Source: Streptomyces sp. Tue6028
GTDB lineage: Bacteria; Actinomycetota; Actinomycetes; Streptomycetales; Streptomycetaceae
NCBI RefSeq assembly: GCF_002300165.1
Contig: NZ_MLCE01000010.1
Span: 224,474-288,473, forward strand
Length of the DNA: 64,000 nucleotides
Direction: 5' to 3'
Position 1 is the first letter of the stretch; every line of letters begins with the position of its first letter. The position numbers and the translations under genes were made by a program. Below are positions 21,309 through 30,049 of the stretch, piece by piece. The notes under the pieces were generated by a model. The model ran no database searches and was not told the origin of the DNA. It worked only from the letters and a program-made list of their open reading frames with translations.

Positions 21309-22346
21309 GTGACGACCTATGACGATCGAGCGAGCCTTACGGATCTGACCGCCACTGTGGAGCGCGTCCGCAGTTCGGTGGAAGGAGTGATCGAGGGCAA
21401 GCCTGAGGTCGTACGGCTTTCGCTGACCGTACTGCTCGCCGAGGGGCACCTCCTCATCGAGGATGTCCCGGGCGTCGGCAAGACCATGCTCGCCAAGGCG
21501 CTGGCGCGGTCCATCGACTGCTCGGTCAGGCGTATCCAGTTCACGCCAGACCTGCTGCCCTCGGACATCACGGGTGTGTCCATCTGGGACCAGCAGCGCC
21601 GGGACTTCGAGTTCAAGCCCGGAGCGATCTTCGCGCAGATCGTGATCGGCGACGAGATCAACCGCGCCTCGCCCAAGACGCAGTCCGCGCTCCTGGAGTC
21701 GATGGAGGAGCGGCAGGTCACCATCGACGGCCAGACCTACGAACTGCCCAGCCCCTTCATGGTGGTGGCCACGCAGAACCCGGTCGAGATGGAGGGCACG
21801 TACCCGCTGCCCGAGGCCCAGCGCGACCGCTTCATGGCCCGCGTCTCCATCGGCTACCCCAGCGCGGACGCCGAGCTGCAGATGCTCGACATCCACGGCG
21901 GGGTGAACCCGTTGGACGACCTCCAGCCGGTCGCCCACGCGCACGAGATCGTGAAGCTGATCGACGCCGTCCGCGCCGTCCACGTCGCCGATTCGGTGCG
22001 GCGGTACGCCGTGGACCTGGTCGCGGCCACGCGTACGCACCCGGACCTCAGACTCGGCGCCTCGCCGCGTGCCACGCTGCACCTGCTGCGCGCGGCGAAG
22101 GCGTCCGCCGCTCTGAGCGGCCGGGAGTTCGCGCTGCCGGACGACGTCCAGGCGCTCGCCGTGGCGGTCCTGGCCCACCGCCTGCTGCCCACGGCCCAGG
22201 CGCAGTTGAACCGCCGCACCTCCGAGCAGGTCGTCCTGGAGATCCTGCAGCGCATCCCCGTGCCCGCGGCTCCCCAGCAGCAGGCCGGCTTCACGATGGG
22301 CCGGGGCGCGCCCGCCTACGGCCAGCAGCCGCCGCGGAGGCTGTGA
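21309..22346 (+). CDS. MoxR family AAA+ ATPase
   Basis: 345-aa cytoplasmic AAA+ ATPase of the MoxR group; these act as chaperones that help assemble or activate partner proteins encoded alongside, often DUF58 and transglutaminase proteins as here. Walker A DVPGVGKTMLAKALA (about 54-68), Walker B VIGDEINRASPKTQSALLE, sensor 1 VVATQNPVEMEGTYPLPEAQRDRF, and LGASPRATLHLLRAAKA in the lid. The GTG at 21309 follows GAGGAGGG. The stop overlaps the next gene's start. Confidence 0.94.
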   Translation: MTTYDDRASLTDLTATVERVRSSVEGVIEGKPEVVRLSLTVLLAEGHLLIEDVPGVGKTMLAKALARSIDCSVRRIQFTPDLLPSDITGVSIWDQQRRDFEFKPGAIFAQIVIGDEINRASPKTQSALLESMEERQVTIDGQTYELPSPFMVVATQNPVEMEGTYPLPEAQRDRFMARVSIGYPSADAELQMLDIHGGVNPLDDLQPVAHAHEIVKLIDAVRAVHVADSVRRYAVDLVAATRTHPDLRLGASPRATLHLLRAAKASAALSGREFALPDDVQALAVAVLAHRLLPTAQAQLNRRTSEQVVLEILQRIPVPAAPQQQAGFTMGRGAPAYGQQPPRRL

Positions 22347-23710
22347 TGACGCAAGGGGGGACGGGGCCCGCCGCCGAGGAGGACAAGGGCGGGCTGCGCA
22401 CGGCGCTCGCCGGGCTCACGACCCGCGGACGCTCCTTCCTGGCCGCCGGCGTCGCCGCCGCGATCTGCGCGTACGTCCTGGGGCAGAGCGATCTGCTCCG
22501 GGTCGGACTGCTCCTCGCGGTCCTCCCGCTGGTGTGCGCCACCGTGCTGTACCGCACCCGCTACCGCGTCGCGGGAAGCCGTCGGCTCTCCCCCGGCAGG
22601 GTGCCCGCGGGTTCCGAGGCCCGGGTCCATCTGCGGATGGACAACGTCTCGCGGCTGCCCACCGGACTGCTGATGCTCCAGGACCGGGTGCCGTACGTGC
22701 TCGGGCCGCGGCCCCGGTTCGTCCTGGACCGGGTGGAGGCGGGAGGCCGCCGCGAGGTGTCCTACCGCGTGCGCTCGGACCTTCGTGGCCGCTATCCGCT
22801 GGGTCCACTGCAACTGCGGCTCACGGATCCGTTCGGGATGTGCGAGCTGACCCGCTCCTTCTCGACGTACGACACCCTGACGGTCATCCCGCGCGTGGAG
22901 GCTCTGCCGCCGGTCCGCCTGACCGGTGAGGCGAAGGGGTACGGCGACGGACGGCAGCGCTCGCTGGCCCTGGCGGGCGAGGACGACATCATCCCGCGCG
23001 GCTATCGCTACGGCGACGATCTGCGCCGGGTGCACTGGCGGCTGACCGCGCGCTACGGCGAGTTGATGGTCCGTCGCGAGGAACAGCCCCAGCGCTCCCG
23101 TTGCACGGTGCTGCTCGACACCCGCGGCGTCGCCTTCCAGGGCGCGGGCCCCGACTCGGCTTTCGAGTGGGCCGTCTCCGGCACCGCCTCCGCCTTGGTC
23201 CACATGCTCGAACGGGGCTTTTCGGTGAGGCTGTTGACCGACACCGGCAGCTCGGTGCCCGGCGAGGGCGCCGACGGTTTCGCGGGCGCCAGCCAGGAGT
23301 CGGCGGACGCGGCCGGGATGATGATGGACACCCTCGCGGTCATCGACCACTCGGACGGCACGGGCCTGTCCCGCGCCTACGACGTGCTGCGCGGGGGGAA
23401 CGAAGGACTGCTGATCGCCTTCCTCGGCGATCTGGACGAGGAACAGGCCGGCGTGCTCGGCAGGATGCGTCAGCGCAGCGGCGGGGCGGTCGCCTTCCTG
23501 CTGGACAGCGAGTCCTGGGGGCGGGAACCGACCGATGTGGCCGGGCCGTTGGACAGGGGTGAGGACCGGCTGCGCATGCTGCGCGAGGCGGGGTGGACCG
23601 CGGTGACGGTGCCGCGCGGCGCCCAACTGGCCGACCTGTGGCGGGAGGCGGACCGTCAGCGCACGCATGTGGCGTCGACGGGGAGTACAGCGGGGGGTGG
23701 TGGCTCATGA
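22346..23710 (+). CDS. DUF58 domain protein
   Basis: 454 aa. Two hydrophobic segments near the N-terminus (about 30-70), a beta-rich region, then the DUF58 core with YRYGDDLRRVHWRLTARYGELMVRREE (about 220-246) and a von Willebrand A-like fold (VLLDTRG, about 256). The partner of MoxR in many operons; biochemical role unknown. The ATG at 22346 shares one base with the moxR stop and has GGAGG 5 nt upstream; a GTG at 22343 is possible but too close to that site. Confidence 0.9.
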   Translation: MTQGGTGPAAEEDKGGLRTALAGLTTRGRSFLAAGVAAAICAYVLGQSDLLRVGLLLAVLPLVCATVLYRTRYRVAGSRRLSPGRVPAGSEARVHLRMDNVSRLPTGLLMLQDRVPYVLGPRPRFVLDRVEAGGRREVSYRVRSDLRGRYPLGPLQLRLTDPFGMCELTRSFSTYDTLTVIPRVEALPPVRLTGEAKGYGDGRQRSLALAGEDDIIPRGYRYGDDLRRVHWRLTARYGELMVRREEQPQRSRCTVLLDTRGVAFQGAGPDSAFEWAVSGTASALVHMLERGFSVRLLTDTGSSVPGEGADGFAGASQESADAAGMMMDTLAVIDHSDGTGLSRAYDVLRGGNEGLLIAFLGDLDEEQAGVLGRMRQRSGGAVAFLLDSESWGREPTDVAGPLDRGEDRLRMLREAGWTAVTVPRGAQLADLWREADRQRTHVASTGSTAGGGGS

Positions 23711-26109
23711 GCGGGCGAGCGCGACTGGCACTGTGCGCGGCCGCGGCCACACTGATGGCCTCCTGCGCCCTGCTGCCGCTGGTCGACCCGGCGACCTGGA
23801 TCTTCCAGGCGGCGTTCCTGCTGGCGGTGCAGACCGCGGTGGGCGCGCTGACCCGGCGGGTCCCGCTGGCCCGGCCGCTGACCGTGGCGGTGCAGGCACT
23901 GGTGACGCTGGCGCTGCTGACCCTGGCCTTCGCCCGGCAGGAGGCCCTCGCCGGGATCGTTCCGGGGCCCGACGTCTTCCAGCACTTCGGCGACCTGCTC
24001 CAGGCGGGCAGCGACGACGTCAGCCGGTATTCGATCCCGGCGCCGCTGTCCGACGGCATCCGGCTGATGCTGGTCGGCGGCGTCCTGGTGATCGGGCTCG
24101 CGGTCGACGCCCTCGCCGCGACGTACCGCAGCGCGGCACCGGCAGGGCTTCCGCTGCTCGCGCTGTACTCGGTCGCCGCGGGCCTCGCCGGCGGCGGCGC
24201 CGCGTGGCTGTGGTTCGTCCTGGCGTCCGCGGGCTACCTGATGCTGCTGCTCGCCGAAGGCCGTGACCGGCTCTCTCAGTGGGGACGCGTCTTCGGCGGG
24301 GCACCCCGTGTCCCGGGCCCGGACTCCGCGAGCGGCGCCGTCGCGCCCGTCCGCACCGGCCGCCGCATCGGCGCGGTGGCGCTGGGCATCGCCCTGGTGG
24401 TACCCCTCGGCCTGCCGGCCCTGGACGGCGGTCTGCTGGACGCCGCGGGGACGGGTGTGGGCACGGGCACCGGTGGCGGCGGCACGATCTCCGCCGTCAA
24501 TCCCCTGGTCTCCCTCCGCGACAGCCTGAACGTGGACCAGGACCGCCAGGTCCTGTCCTATCGCACCAACACCGAGGACACCCAGGACCTGTATCTGCGG
24601 ATCGTCTCCCTGGACGACTTCGACGGCACGGCCTGGAAGCCGGCCCAGCGCCACATCCAGGACGTGCCCGACACCTTCCCGACGCCGATCGGTCTTGGCG
24701 GCGACATCCGGCGGGCCTCGATCCAGACCCGCATCTCGGCCGCCGACTGGTACGCGCAGGACTGGCTGCCCATGCCGTACCCCGTCAGCAAGGTCGACAT
24801 CAGCGGCCGCTGGCGGTACGAGCCCGTGGGCCGCACCCTCGTCGGGGACCACGGGCAGAACACCCGGGGCGCGCAGTATCAGGTCACGAGTCTGGTCGTG
24901 CAGCCGACGGCGGAGCAGCTCGCGGACGCGCCGGAGCCACCGGGCGCCCTGAAGCGCGAGTTCACCCGGGTTCCCGAGTCGCTGCCCGCCGTGGTGGCGA
25001 GGACGGCCCGCCAGGTCACCGAGGGCTCGACGAACCACTACGAGCAGGCGGTCAAGCTCCAGGACTACTTCGCCGTCAGCGGCAATTTCCGCTACGACAC
25101 CCAGGTGCAGGTCGGCACGGGGTCCGCCGCGATCGCCCGCTTCCTGAAGGACAAGGAGGGCTTCTGCGTCCACTTCTCCTTCGCGATGGCCGCGATGGCC
25201 AGGACCCTCGGCATACCGGCCCGCGTGGCGGTGGGCTTCACACCCGGCTCCCCGCAGGCGGACGGCTCGATGTCGGTCGGGCTGCGGGACGCACACGCCT
25301 GGCCCGAGCTGTACTTCGAGGGCGTCGGCTGGACCCGCTTCGAGCCGACGCCGAACCGCGGCACGGTCCCGGAGTACACCCAGGCGGACACACCCGGCAC
25401 CGATGTTCCGGCCGTCCCGAAGCCCACGCTGTCGTCGTCCGCGGCGCCCTCCAGCGCACCGTCGGCGAGCGAGAGCTGCTCGGCCCAGCAGCGGAAGCTG
25501 GAGGCCTGCCCGAGCGAGTCGTCCCTCGCGGCGGTGGGCTCCCACGAGGACAACTGGCCCTGGTTCAAGATCCTCGGGTTGACGCTGGCCGGGCTCCTGG
25601 TCCTGGGTGTGCCGCTGCTGCCGATGCTGTGGCGACTACGCCTACGGGCCGTGCGGCTCGGCGGGCACGGCCGCACGGAGGCGGACGCGGCGGCCTTCAC
25701 GCTGGGTGCCTGGCAGGAGGCCACCGACACGGCGTGGGACTACGGGATCGCACCGGACGACTCGCAGACCCCGCGCAAGGCGGCCGCGCGCATCGTCCGT
25801 CTCGGGAGCCTCGACGAGGAGGCCTCGGAATCGGTGCACCGGCTGGCGGCGGCCGTGGAGCAGGTCCTCTACGCGCCCCGTCCTCGTCCGGTGGCCGGCC
25901 TGGGGAACGACGCGCGCCTGATCGCTGACGCCCTCCGCGCCTCCGCGAGCCGTCCGGCCCGGCTCCGCGCTCTCCTCGCGCCCCGCTCGGCGGTCCGGGT
26001 CGCCTGGGCCTTCTCGGCCCGCTGGTCGACCCTCAGGGCTGGTCTCGCGGGCCGCCGGGAGACGCTGCTGCGCCGTCTGCCGGGCCGTCCCTCCGGACAG
26101 AGCGGCTGA
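23707..26109 (+). CDS. Membrane transglutaminase-like protein (TgpA type)
   Basis: 800 aa. N-terminal hydrophobic half with about six membrane segments (10-250, DUF3488 type) and an extracytoplasmic transglutaminase-like domain with nucleophile Cys about 487 in GFCVHFSFAMA and His about 530 in DAHAWPELYFEG. The usual FDPTP aspartate position reads FEPTP. A Ser/Ala/Pro linker, one more membrane segment (about 620-640) and a cytoplasmic DUF4129-like tail follow. The ATG overlaps the DUF58 stop as ATGA. Substrate unknown; with MoxR and DUF58 it probably forms an envelope-associated complex. Confidence 0.88.
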   Translation: MSGRARLALCAAAATLMASCALLPLVDPATWIFQAAFLLAVQTAVGALTRRVPLARPLTVAVQALVTLALLTLAFARQEALAGIVPGPDVFQHFGDLLQAGSDDVSRYSIPAPLSDGIRLMLVGGVLVIGLAVDALAATYRSAAPAGLPLLALYSVAAGLAGGGAAWLWFVLASAGYLMLLLAEGRDRLSQWGRVFGGAPRVPGPDSASGAVAPVRTGRRIGAVALGIALVVPLGLPALDGGLLDAAGTGVGTGTGGGGTISAVNPLVSLRDSLNVDQDRQVLSYRTNTEDTQDLYLRIVSLDDFDGTAWKPAQRHIQDVPDTFPTPIGLGGDIRRASIQTRISAADWYAQDWLPMPYPVSKVDISGRWRYEPVGRTLVGDHGQNTRGAQYQVTSLVVQPTAEQLADAPEPPGALKREFTRVPESLPAVVARTARQVTEGSTNHYEQAVKLQDYFAVSGNFRYDTQVQVGTGSAAIARFLKDKEGFCVHFSFAMAAMARTLGIPARVAVGFTPGSPQADGSMSVGLRDAHAWPELYFEGVGWTRFEPTPNRGTVPEYTQADTPGTDVPAVPKPTLSSSAAPSSAPSASESCSAQQRKLEACPSESSLAAVGSHEDNWPWFKILGLTLAGLLVLGVPLLPMLWRLRLRAVRLGGHGRTEADAAAFTLGAWQEATDTAWDYGIAPDDSQTPRKAAARIVRLGSLDEEASESVHRLAAAVEQVLYAPRPRPVAGLGNDARLIADALRASASRPARLRALLAPRSAVRVAWAFSARWSTLRAGLAGRRETLLRRLPGRPSGQSG

Positions 26110-26610
26110 CGCTCGGCAGCACGTCGTCTGGCCCCGCTCCCGTCGTCAGGAGTGGGGCCACACATGTATCGGGCCGCGCCGGGCCGGGAACGCCTCGGCG
26201 GATCGGCGGGGGCGGCGCGGGCGCGGGACGACGTCTGCCGGGCAGGGCGGCCAGTGCCGCTGGCGTGTGCTGGGCGGCGCGGGCCCAGGAGGTGCGGACG
26301 GCGTCTGCCGCGCGAGGCGGGCAGTACCGCCGTGTCTGCCGCGCAGGGCGGGCAAGTACCGCCACGTCTGCCGCGCGGGGCCGGCGCGGGAGGTACGGAC
26401 GGCGTCCGCCGGGTACCTCACCCCGGACGCATGGCCACCGGGGACGCATGGCGCACGCTCTCCACGCACCGCACATCGGGGCCGCCGGGCCGCGAGGCCG
26501 GGGCTCCCGAGTTGCGAAGTTCTCGGTCGTACTTCCGCAAGTGGGCGGGCCGGGGGCGGCCGTGCGGGATGCCGGTCGTGGTGGAGTCCGCCGTCCCGGG
26601 TTTCAGGGCG
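26110..26610. other. 500-nt non-coding gap
   Basis: Both strands have open frames because of the GC content, but none has a ribosome-binding site, a recognisable domain or consistent third-position bias. I see no gene here. The region is rich in short direct repeats (separate entry). Confidence 0.6.
26303..26396. repeat. Degenerate 31-32 nt direct repeats
   Basis: GTCTGCCGCGC plus a GGCGGGCA(A)GTACCGCC block recurs at 26303, 26334 and 26366 (periods 31 and 32 nt). A weaker relative starts at 26233 and a truncated one near 26404. The period is not constant and not a multiple of 3. Confidence 0.7.
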
Positions 26611-26611
26611 T

Positions 26612-26654
26612 GCGTGAGGGGGTGTCCACCTCGTCGGTGGACACCCCCTCACGC
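26612..26654. terminator. Bidirectional terminator between transglutaminase and DUF3040 genes
   Basis: A perfect 19-bp stem (26612-26630 with 26636-26654) with loop TCGTC, among the strongest hairpins in the window, between two convergent genes. There is no long T tract on either side. Confidence 0.8.
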
Positions 26655-26679
26655 GATGTCTGCTTGTCCGCCCGGAGGG

Positions 26680-27075
26680 TCAGTGACCCTGCTCGTCGCG
26701 GCGGCGCTGCCAGCGTTGTTCGATGCGATCCATCATGGAGCGGCGCTGTCGGCCCTGGCGACGGGCAGCGGGTGAACCCGTGGCCGCCGACTGTTCGCCC
26801 GGCTTGGGGGCCTTGCGCCAACCGGTGACGGCAAGCACCGCGCACCCCAGCATGACGAGGAAGCCGACCACGCTTACCCAGATCAGCTGAGCGACCATTC
26901 CGGCCATGAGGAGCGCGATACCCACCAGGAAGCCCGCGACCGCCTGGTAGACCCGTCGCCGGGTGTACGTACGCAGCCCGCTTCCCTCAAGCGCTGTCGC
27001 GAACTTGGGATCTTCGGCGTACAGCGCTCGCTCCATCTGCTCGAGCATTCGCTGCTCGTGCTCCGAGAGCGGCAC
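26680..27075 (-). CDS. DUF3040 membrane protein
   Basis: 131 aa. Conserved N-terminus PLSEHEQRMLEQMERALYAEDPKFA (family hallmark), a short basic stretch, two membrane segments (about 44-66 and 68-87), then a basic Gln/Arg-rich C-terminal tail. GTG start at 27075 with GGAGG 5 nt upstream. Function unknown; widespread in actinobacteria as a small inner-membrane protein. The 276 nt upstream (27076-27351) show nothing recognisable. Confidence 0.9.
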   Translation of the reverse strand: MPLSEHEQRMLEQMERALYAEDPKFATALEGSGLRTYTRRRVYQAVAGFLVGIALLMAGMVAQLIWVSVVGFLVMLGCAVLAVTGWRKAPKPGEQSAATGSPAARRQGRQRRSMMDRIEQRWQRRRDEQGH

Positions 27076-27351
27076 GGAGTCCTCCTCATCGTGCAGTCGC
27101 CGGGGCGACCCGGGGGTCCCCTTCAGGATAGGCAGGGAATCGCCCCCGTGAAACCCGCCCCTCTACGCCAATTCGCCAACCGGAACCCGCCATGGCACCC
27201 CGACTCGCTGAGGCGTGCATTCCCCAGCGAACGGTCCGTCATGCCGGACGGTCTCCCTCGATCATACGGCGCCGAGCACCCGATCGGGGGGTCTGTGGCG
27301 TACTCCATCTGCCGCCAAGCCCCTGATCAGGGCTGCGTCACAGGAGGCCGC

Positions 27352-28122
27352 TCAGCTCTCGGAGGCCCCTCGCGCCTCACCGAGCACATGGAGCTGTGTG
27401 GCCACGGAGTGGAACGCGGCGAGTTCCGCGGCCGCCGCCTCCAGCTTCAGCAGGGCCTCCAGCGCACCCGGCTCGGTGTCCACGAGGACACCCGGCACCA
27501 GGTCCGCGAACACCCGCACACCGTGCACGGCTCCGACCCGCAGGCCCGCGCCCTCGACGAGTGCGGTGAGCTGCTCGGCGGTGAAGCGGTGCGGTACGGG
27601 GTCGCCCTCGCCCCAGCGTCCGTCCGGGTCCTCGAGCGCCTGCTTGGCCTCCTTGAAGTGACCGGCGAGGGCGCGGGCCAGCACGGCTCCGCCCAGGCCC
27701 GCGGCGAGAAGGCTGAGGACGCCCTCGGGGCGCAGCGCGTCCACCACGTTGCGCACGCCCTCGGCGGGGTCGTCCACGTACTCCAGAACCCCGTGGCACA
27801 GCACGGCGTCGTACCCTCCGCGGCCGACCACGTCGAAGAGGCCGTGCGCGTCGCCCTGGACCCCCTGCACCCGGTCGGCGACACCGGCCTCGGCGGCCCG
27901 GCGCTCCAGCGCGAACAGCGCGTTCGGGCTGGGGTCGACGACGGTGACGCGGTGGCCGAGGCGGGCCACGGGCACCGCGAAATTGCCGCTGCCGCCGCCG
28001 GTGTCGAGCACGTCGAGGGACTCCCGCCCGGTGGCCTTGACCCGGCGGTCGAGGGCGTCCTTGAGGACCTCCCAGACCACGGCGGTACGGAGAGAAGCGC
28101 GGGGGCGCATCGGGTCCGGCAC
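27352..28122 (-). CDS. Class I SAM-dependent methyltransferase
   Basis: 256 aa. SAM-binding motif I LDVLDTGGGSGNFAVPVARLG (about 36-56), acidic end of strand 2 in VTVVDPSPNAL, then VQGDAHGLFD and YDAVLCHGVLEYVDDP, and FTAEQLTALVEGAGLRV near the end. Substrate unknown; resembles SmtA/UbiE-like methyltransferases common in Streptomyces. The GTG at 28122 is preceded by GAGGAG at 9 nt. An isolated gene with a 186-nt gap before it. Confidence 0.88.
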   Translation of the reverse strand: MPDPMRPRASLRTAVVWEVLKDALDRRVKATGRESLDVLDTGGGSGNFAVPVARLGHRVTVVDPSPNALFALERRAAEAGVADRVQGVQGDAHGLFDVVGRGGYDAVLCHGVLEYVDDPAEGVRNVVDALRPEGVLSLLAAGLGGAVLARALAGHFKEAKQALEDPDGRWGEGDPVPHRFTAEQLTALVEGAGLRVGAVHGVRVFADLVPGVLVDTEPGALEALLKLEAAAAELAAFHSVATQLHVLGEARGASES

Positions 28123-28308
28123 GGCAGTTGACTCCTCGGCGCGGCACCGCCTCTTGCGCGGCGGAGCGATCGGGGCCCTCCCGGCGGGGAGGTCACAGGC
28201 GTCTCCACCCTATTGCCTCCACGGGCGTCGCCGACCCTCCGGCTCACACGGCGGATCACCAGGGCGGTGCCGTCACATGCCGGTCGCGGGGCGTGGCCGC
28301 GGTGCGGG

Positions 28309-28854
28309 TCAGCCCGCGTCCGGGACCTCGCCGTCCTCCTCCCTCTGCTGCCGGGGCTGGGGCAGGACGGGTTGCAGGACGAGCATGCGCTCCACGAGGC
28401 GCAGGAACATCGCGACGTCGCGTATCAGATCGTCGGCGTCGCGGGTGGTGGCGGCGCCTTGGATGCCGGCCTCGGCGCGGGCGCGGCGGGTGGCGCCGGA
28501 GGCGAACAGCGCGCTCCACTCGGTCAGTTCGGGCGCGATCTCGGGGAGTACCTCCCAGGCGCTGCGGATGCGCGCCCTGCGCCGGGGGGTGGTCTCCGGG
28601 CGTCCGCGTGCGGCGAGGACTGCGGCAGCGGTGCGCAGCGCGGCCAAGTGGGCCGTCGCATAGCGCTCGTTGGGCGTTTCCAGCGCGGTCGCCTCGTCGA
28701 GTCCGGCGCGGGCCTGGGCGAGCAGATCGAGGGCGGCGGGCGGGGCCGTGGCCCGGCGCAGCACGGGGTGCACGTCGCTCGCCGGGCCGGTCAGTGAGGG
28801 GGCAGGGCCGGTGGCGCGGCGCCGGCGGGCGGCGGCTGCGGAAGAGCTGGCCAT
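28309..28854 (-). CDS. SAV_6107 family HEPN domain protein
   Basis: 181 aa, mostly helical. An Ala/Arg-rich N-terminus is followed by a HEPN-like core (about 40-150): LDLLAQARAGLDEATALETPNERYATAHLAALRTAAAVLA and AWEVLPEIAPELTEWSALFASGATRRARAEAG. Matches the actinobacterial SAV_6107 family; the RX4-6H motif of HEPN ribonucleases is not evident, so RNase activity should not be assumed. AGGAGG lies at a good distance from the ATG. Divergent from the ABC/YhgE unit, sharing a 166-nt intergenic region. Confidence 0.85.
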   Translation of the reverse strand: MASSSAAAARRRRATGPAPSLTGPASDVHPVLRRATAPPAALDLLAQARAGLDEATALETPNERYATAHLAALRTAAAVLAARGRPETTPRRRARIRSAWEVLPEIAPELTEWSALFASGATRRARAEAGIQGAATTRDADDLIRDVAMFLRLVERMLVLQPVLPQPRQQREEDGEVPDAG

Positions 28855-28944
28855 GACGAACCTCCTGTCGTCTGTGTGACGGCACTGTGGCCGTATGTGC
28901 CCATCGTGAGGTATGCCACTGACAATCCGATCTGACCAGGGCTT

Positions 28945-28973
28945 TTGCTTCGATCGAAGGTTCGGGATACTTT
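28945..28973 (+). promoter_or_regulatory. Promoter of the ABC ATPase-YhgE-TetR unit
   Basis: TTGCTT (28945-28950), 17-nt spacer, TACTTT (28968-28973). The predicted transcription start (about 28980) falls inside the palindrome at 28978-28991. Confidence 0.65.
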
Positions 28974-28977
28974 TTGC

Positions 28978-28991
28978 ACTGACCAGTCAGT
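28978..28991. promoter_or_regulatory. TetR-type operator
   Basis: ACTGACCAGTCAGT is two perfect 6-bp arms around CA, extended to 20 bp (28975-28994) with one outer mismatch. It covers the predicted transcription start of an operon whose last gene is a TetR regulator, so autorepression is the simplest reading. Confidence 0.75.
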
Positions 28992-29020
28992 TCAAAAGTA
29001 GTTCCAGGGATGGGGAAGCT

Positions 29021-30049
29021 GTGGACGGTCCGCACGGACTGGGCGTCACGGCCGAGGACTTCGGGCTCGAAGGACCGCGCGGCCGGGTGTTCGGCGGGGT
29101 CCGCGTCGACGCGGAGCCCGGCTCGCTGATCGCGATCGAGGGGCCCTCGGGCTCCGGCCGCACCTGCCTGCTGCTCGCGCTCACGGGCCGGATGAGGCCC
29201 ACCGAGGGGACGGCCCGCGTGGGTTCGTCGAGACTGCCGAAGCAGATGGCCGCCGTGCGCCGCACGAGCGGACTCGCGCACGTGCCCGGTGTCACCGACC
29301 TGGACCCGGCGCTGACCGTCGGGGAGCACCTGCGCGAACGGGCGCTGCTGGAGCGGCGGTTCGGCGGCCCCCTGAGCGGGTTGCTGCGATCGTGGTCCAA
29401 CGGGGCGCGCTCCGCCGGCGGGCAGGCGCGGACCGCCGGGAGGGCGGCCGAGGGGAAGCTGCGGATCGACACCGCGCTGGCCGCCGCCGGACTCGACCGG
29501 GAGTCGCTGCCCAAGGGCTCCCGGACCGCCGTGCGGGACCTGGAGCGGCTCGAGTCCCTGCGGCTGTCGATAGCGCTGGCCCTGATCGGCCGCCCCCGCC
29601 TGCTCGGCGTCGACGACACCGATCTCAAGCTCTCGGACTCCGAACGGGCCGAGGTGTGGGCCCTGTTGAGGTCGATCGCCGACTCGGGCACCACCGTGGT
29701 GGCCGTGTGCAGCGAGGCTCCCGAAGGTGCCGTCGTCGTCCCGACGCGACCGCGCGGCGGGCAGGAGCCGGCCGCCGAGGACGGTGCCAGGCCCGCGGAC
29801 GCCACCACCGCCGCGGTCGCCGCCACGCCCGGAGACGCCACCACGCCCACGGACAGCACCGCCGACACCGCCACCGCCACCGCCACCGCCACCGCCACCG
29901 GGGACAGCAGTCCCGCCGAGAACACCCCGGCCACCCGGGACGTCACCCCGGCCGAGAACACCCCGGCCACCGGCGACGGCACCCCCGGCAAGAACACCCC
30001 CGACGACGAGGAGACGGCCGATGCGCTCGCCGAAACTGGCCGCTCTTGA
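29021..30049 (+). CDS. Degenerate ABC-type ATP-binding protein
   Basis: 342 aa from the GTG at 29021 (GGGGA just upstream). The ABC fold is recognisable: Walker A IEGPSGSGRTCLLLALTG (about 40-57), Q-loop region, and the Walker B position RPRLLGVDDTD (about 191-201). Key residues are altered: the P-loop lysine is Arg (47), the LSGGQ signature is replaced by VRDLERLES, there is no catalytic Glu after Walker B, and no H-loop His (VVAVCSEA). From about 250 the protein is a disordered Thr/Ala/Asp/Pro tail with (TA)n repeats. It overlaps yhgE by 29 nt. Role inferred only: partner of the YhgE-like membrane protein. Confidence 0.82.
   Translation: MDGPHGLGVTAEDFGLEGPRGRVFGGVRVDAEPGSLIAIEGPSGSGRTCLLLALTGRMRPTEGTARVGSSRLPKQMAAVRRTSGLAHVPGVTDLDPALTVGEHLRERALLERRFGGPLSGLLRSWSNGARSAGGQARTAGRAAEGKLRIDTALAAAGLDRESLPKGSRTAVRDLERLESLRLSIALALIGRPRLLGVDDTDLKLSDSERAEVWALLRSIADSGTTVVAVCSEAPEGAVVVPTRPRGGQEPAAEDGARPADATTAAVAATPGDATTPTDSTADTATATATATATGDSSPAENTPATRDVTPAENTPATGDGTPGKNTPDDEETADALAETGRS

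Noticed and set aside
26303..26396. CRISPR array
   Set aside because: Repeats are adjacent with no unique spacers and no cas genes nearby.
26146..26652. Possible protein gene on the minus strand in the 26110-26610 gap
   Set aside because: Repeats every ~31 nt break the codon pattern, there is no ribosome-binding site, and the translation is Arg/Pro/Ala-rich and unlike any family I know.
28309..28854. HEPN toxin of a toxin-antitoxin pair
   Set aside because: No RX4-6H motif, and no partner nucleotidyltransferase or antitoxin gene next to it.
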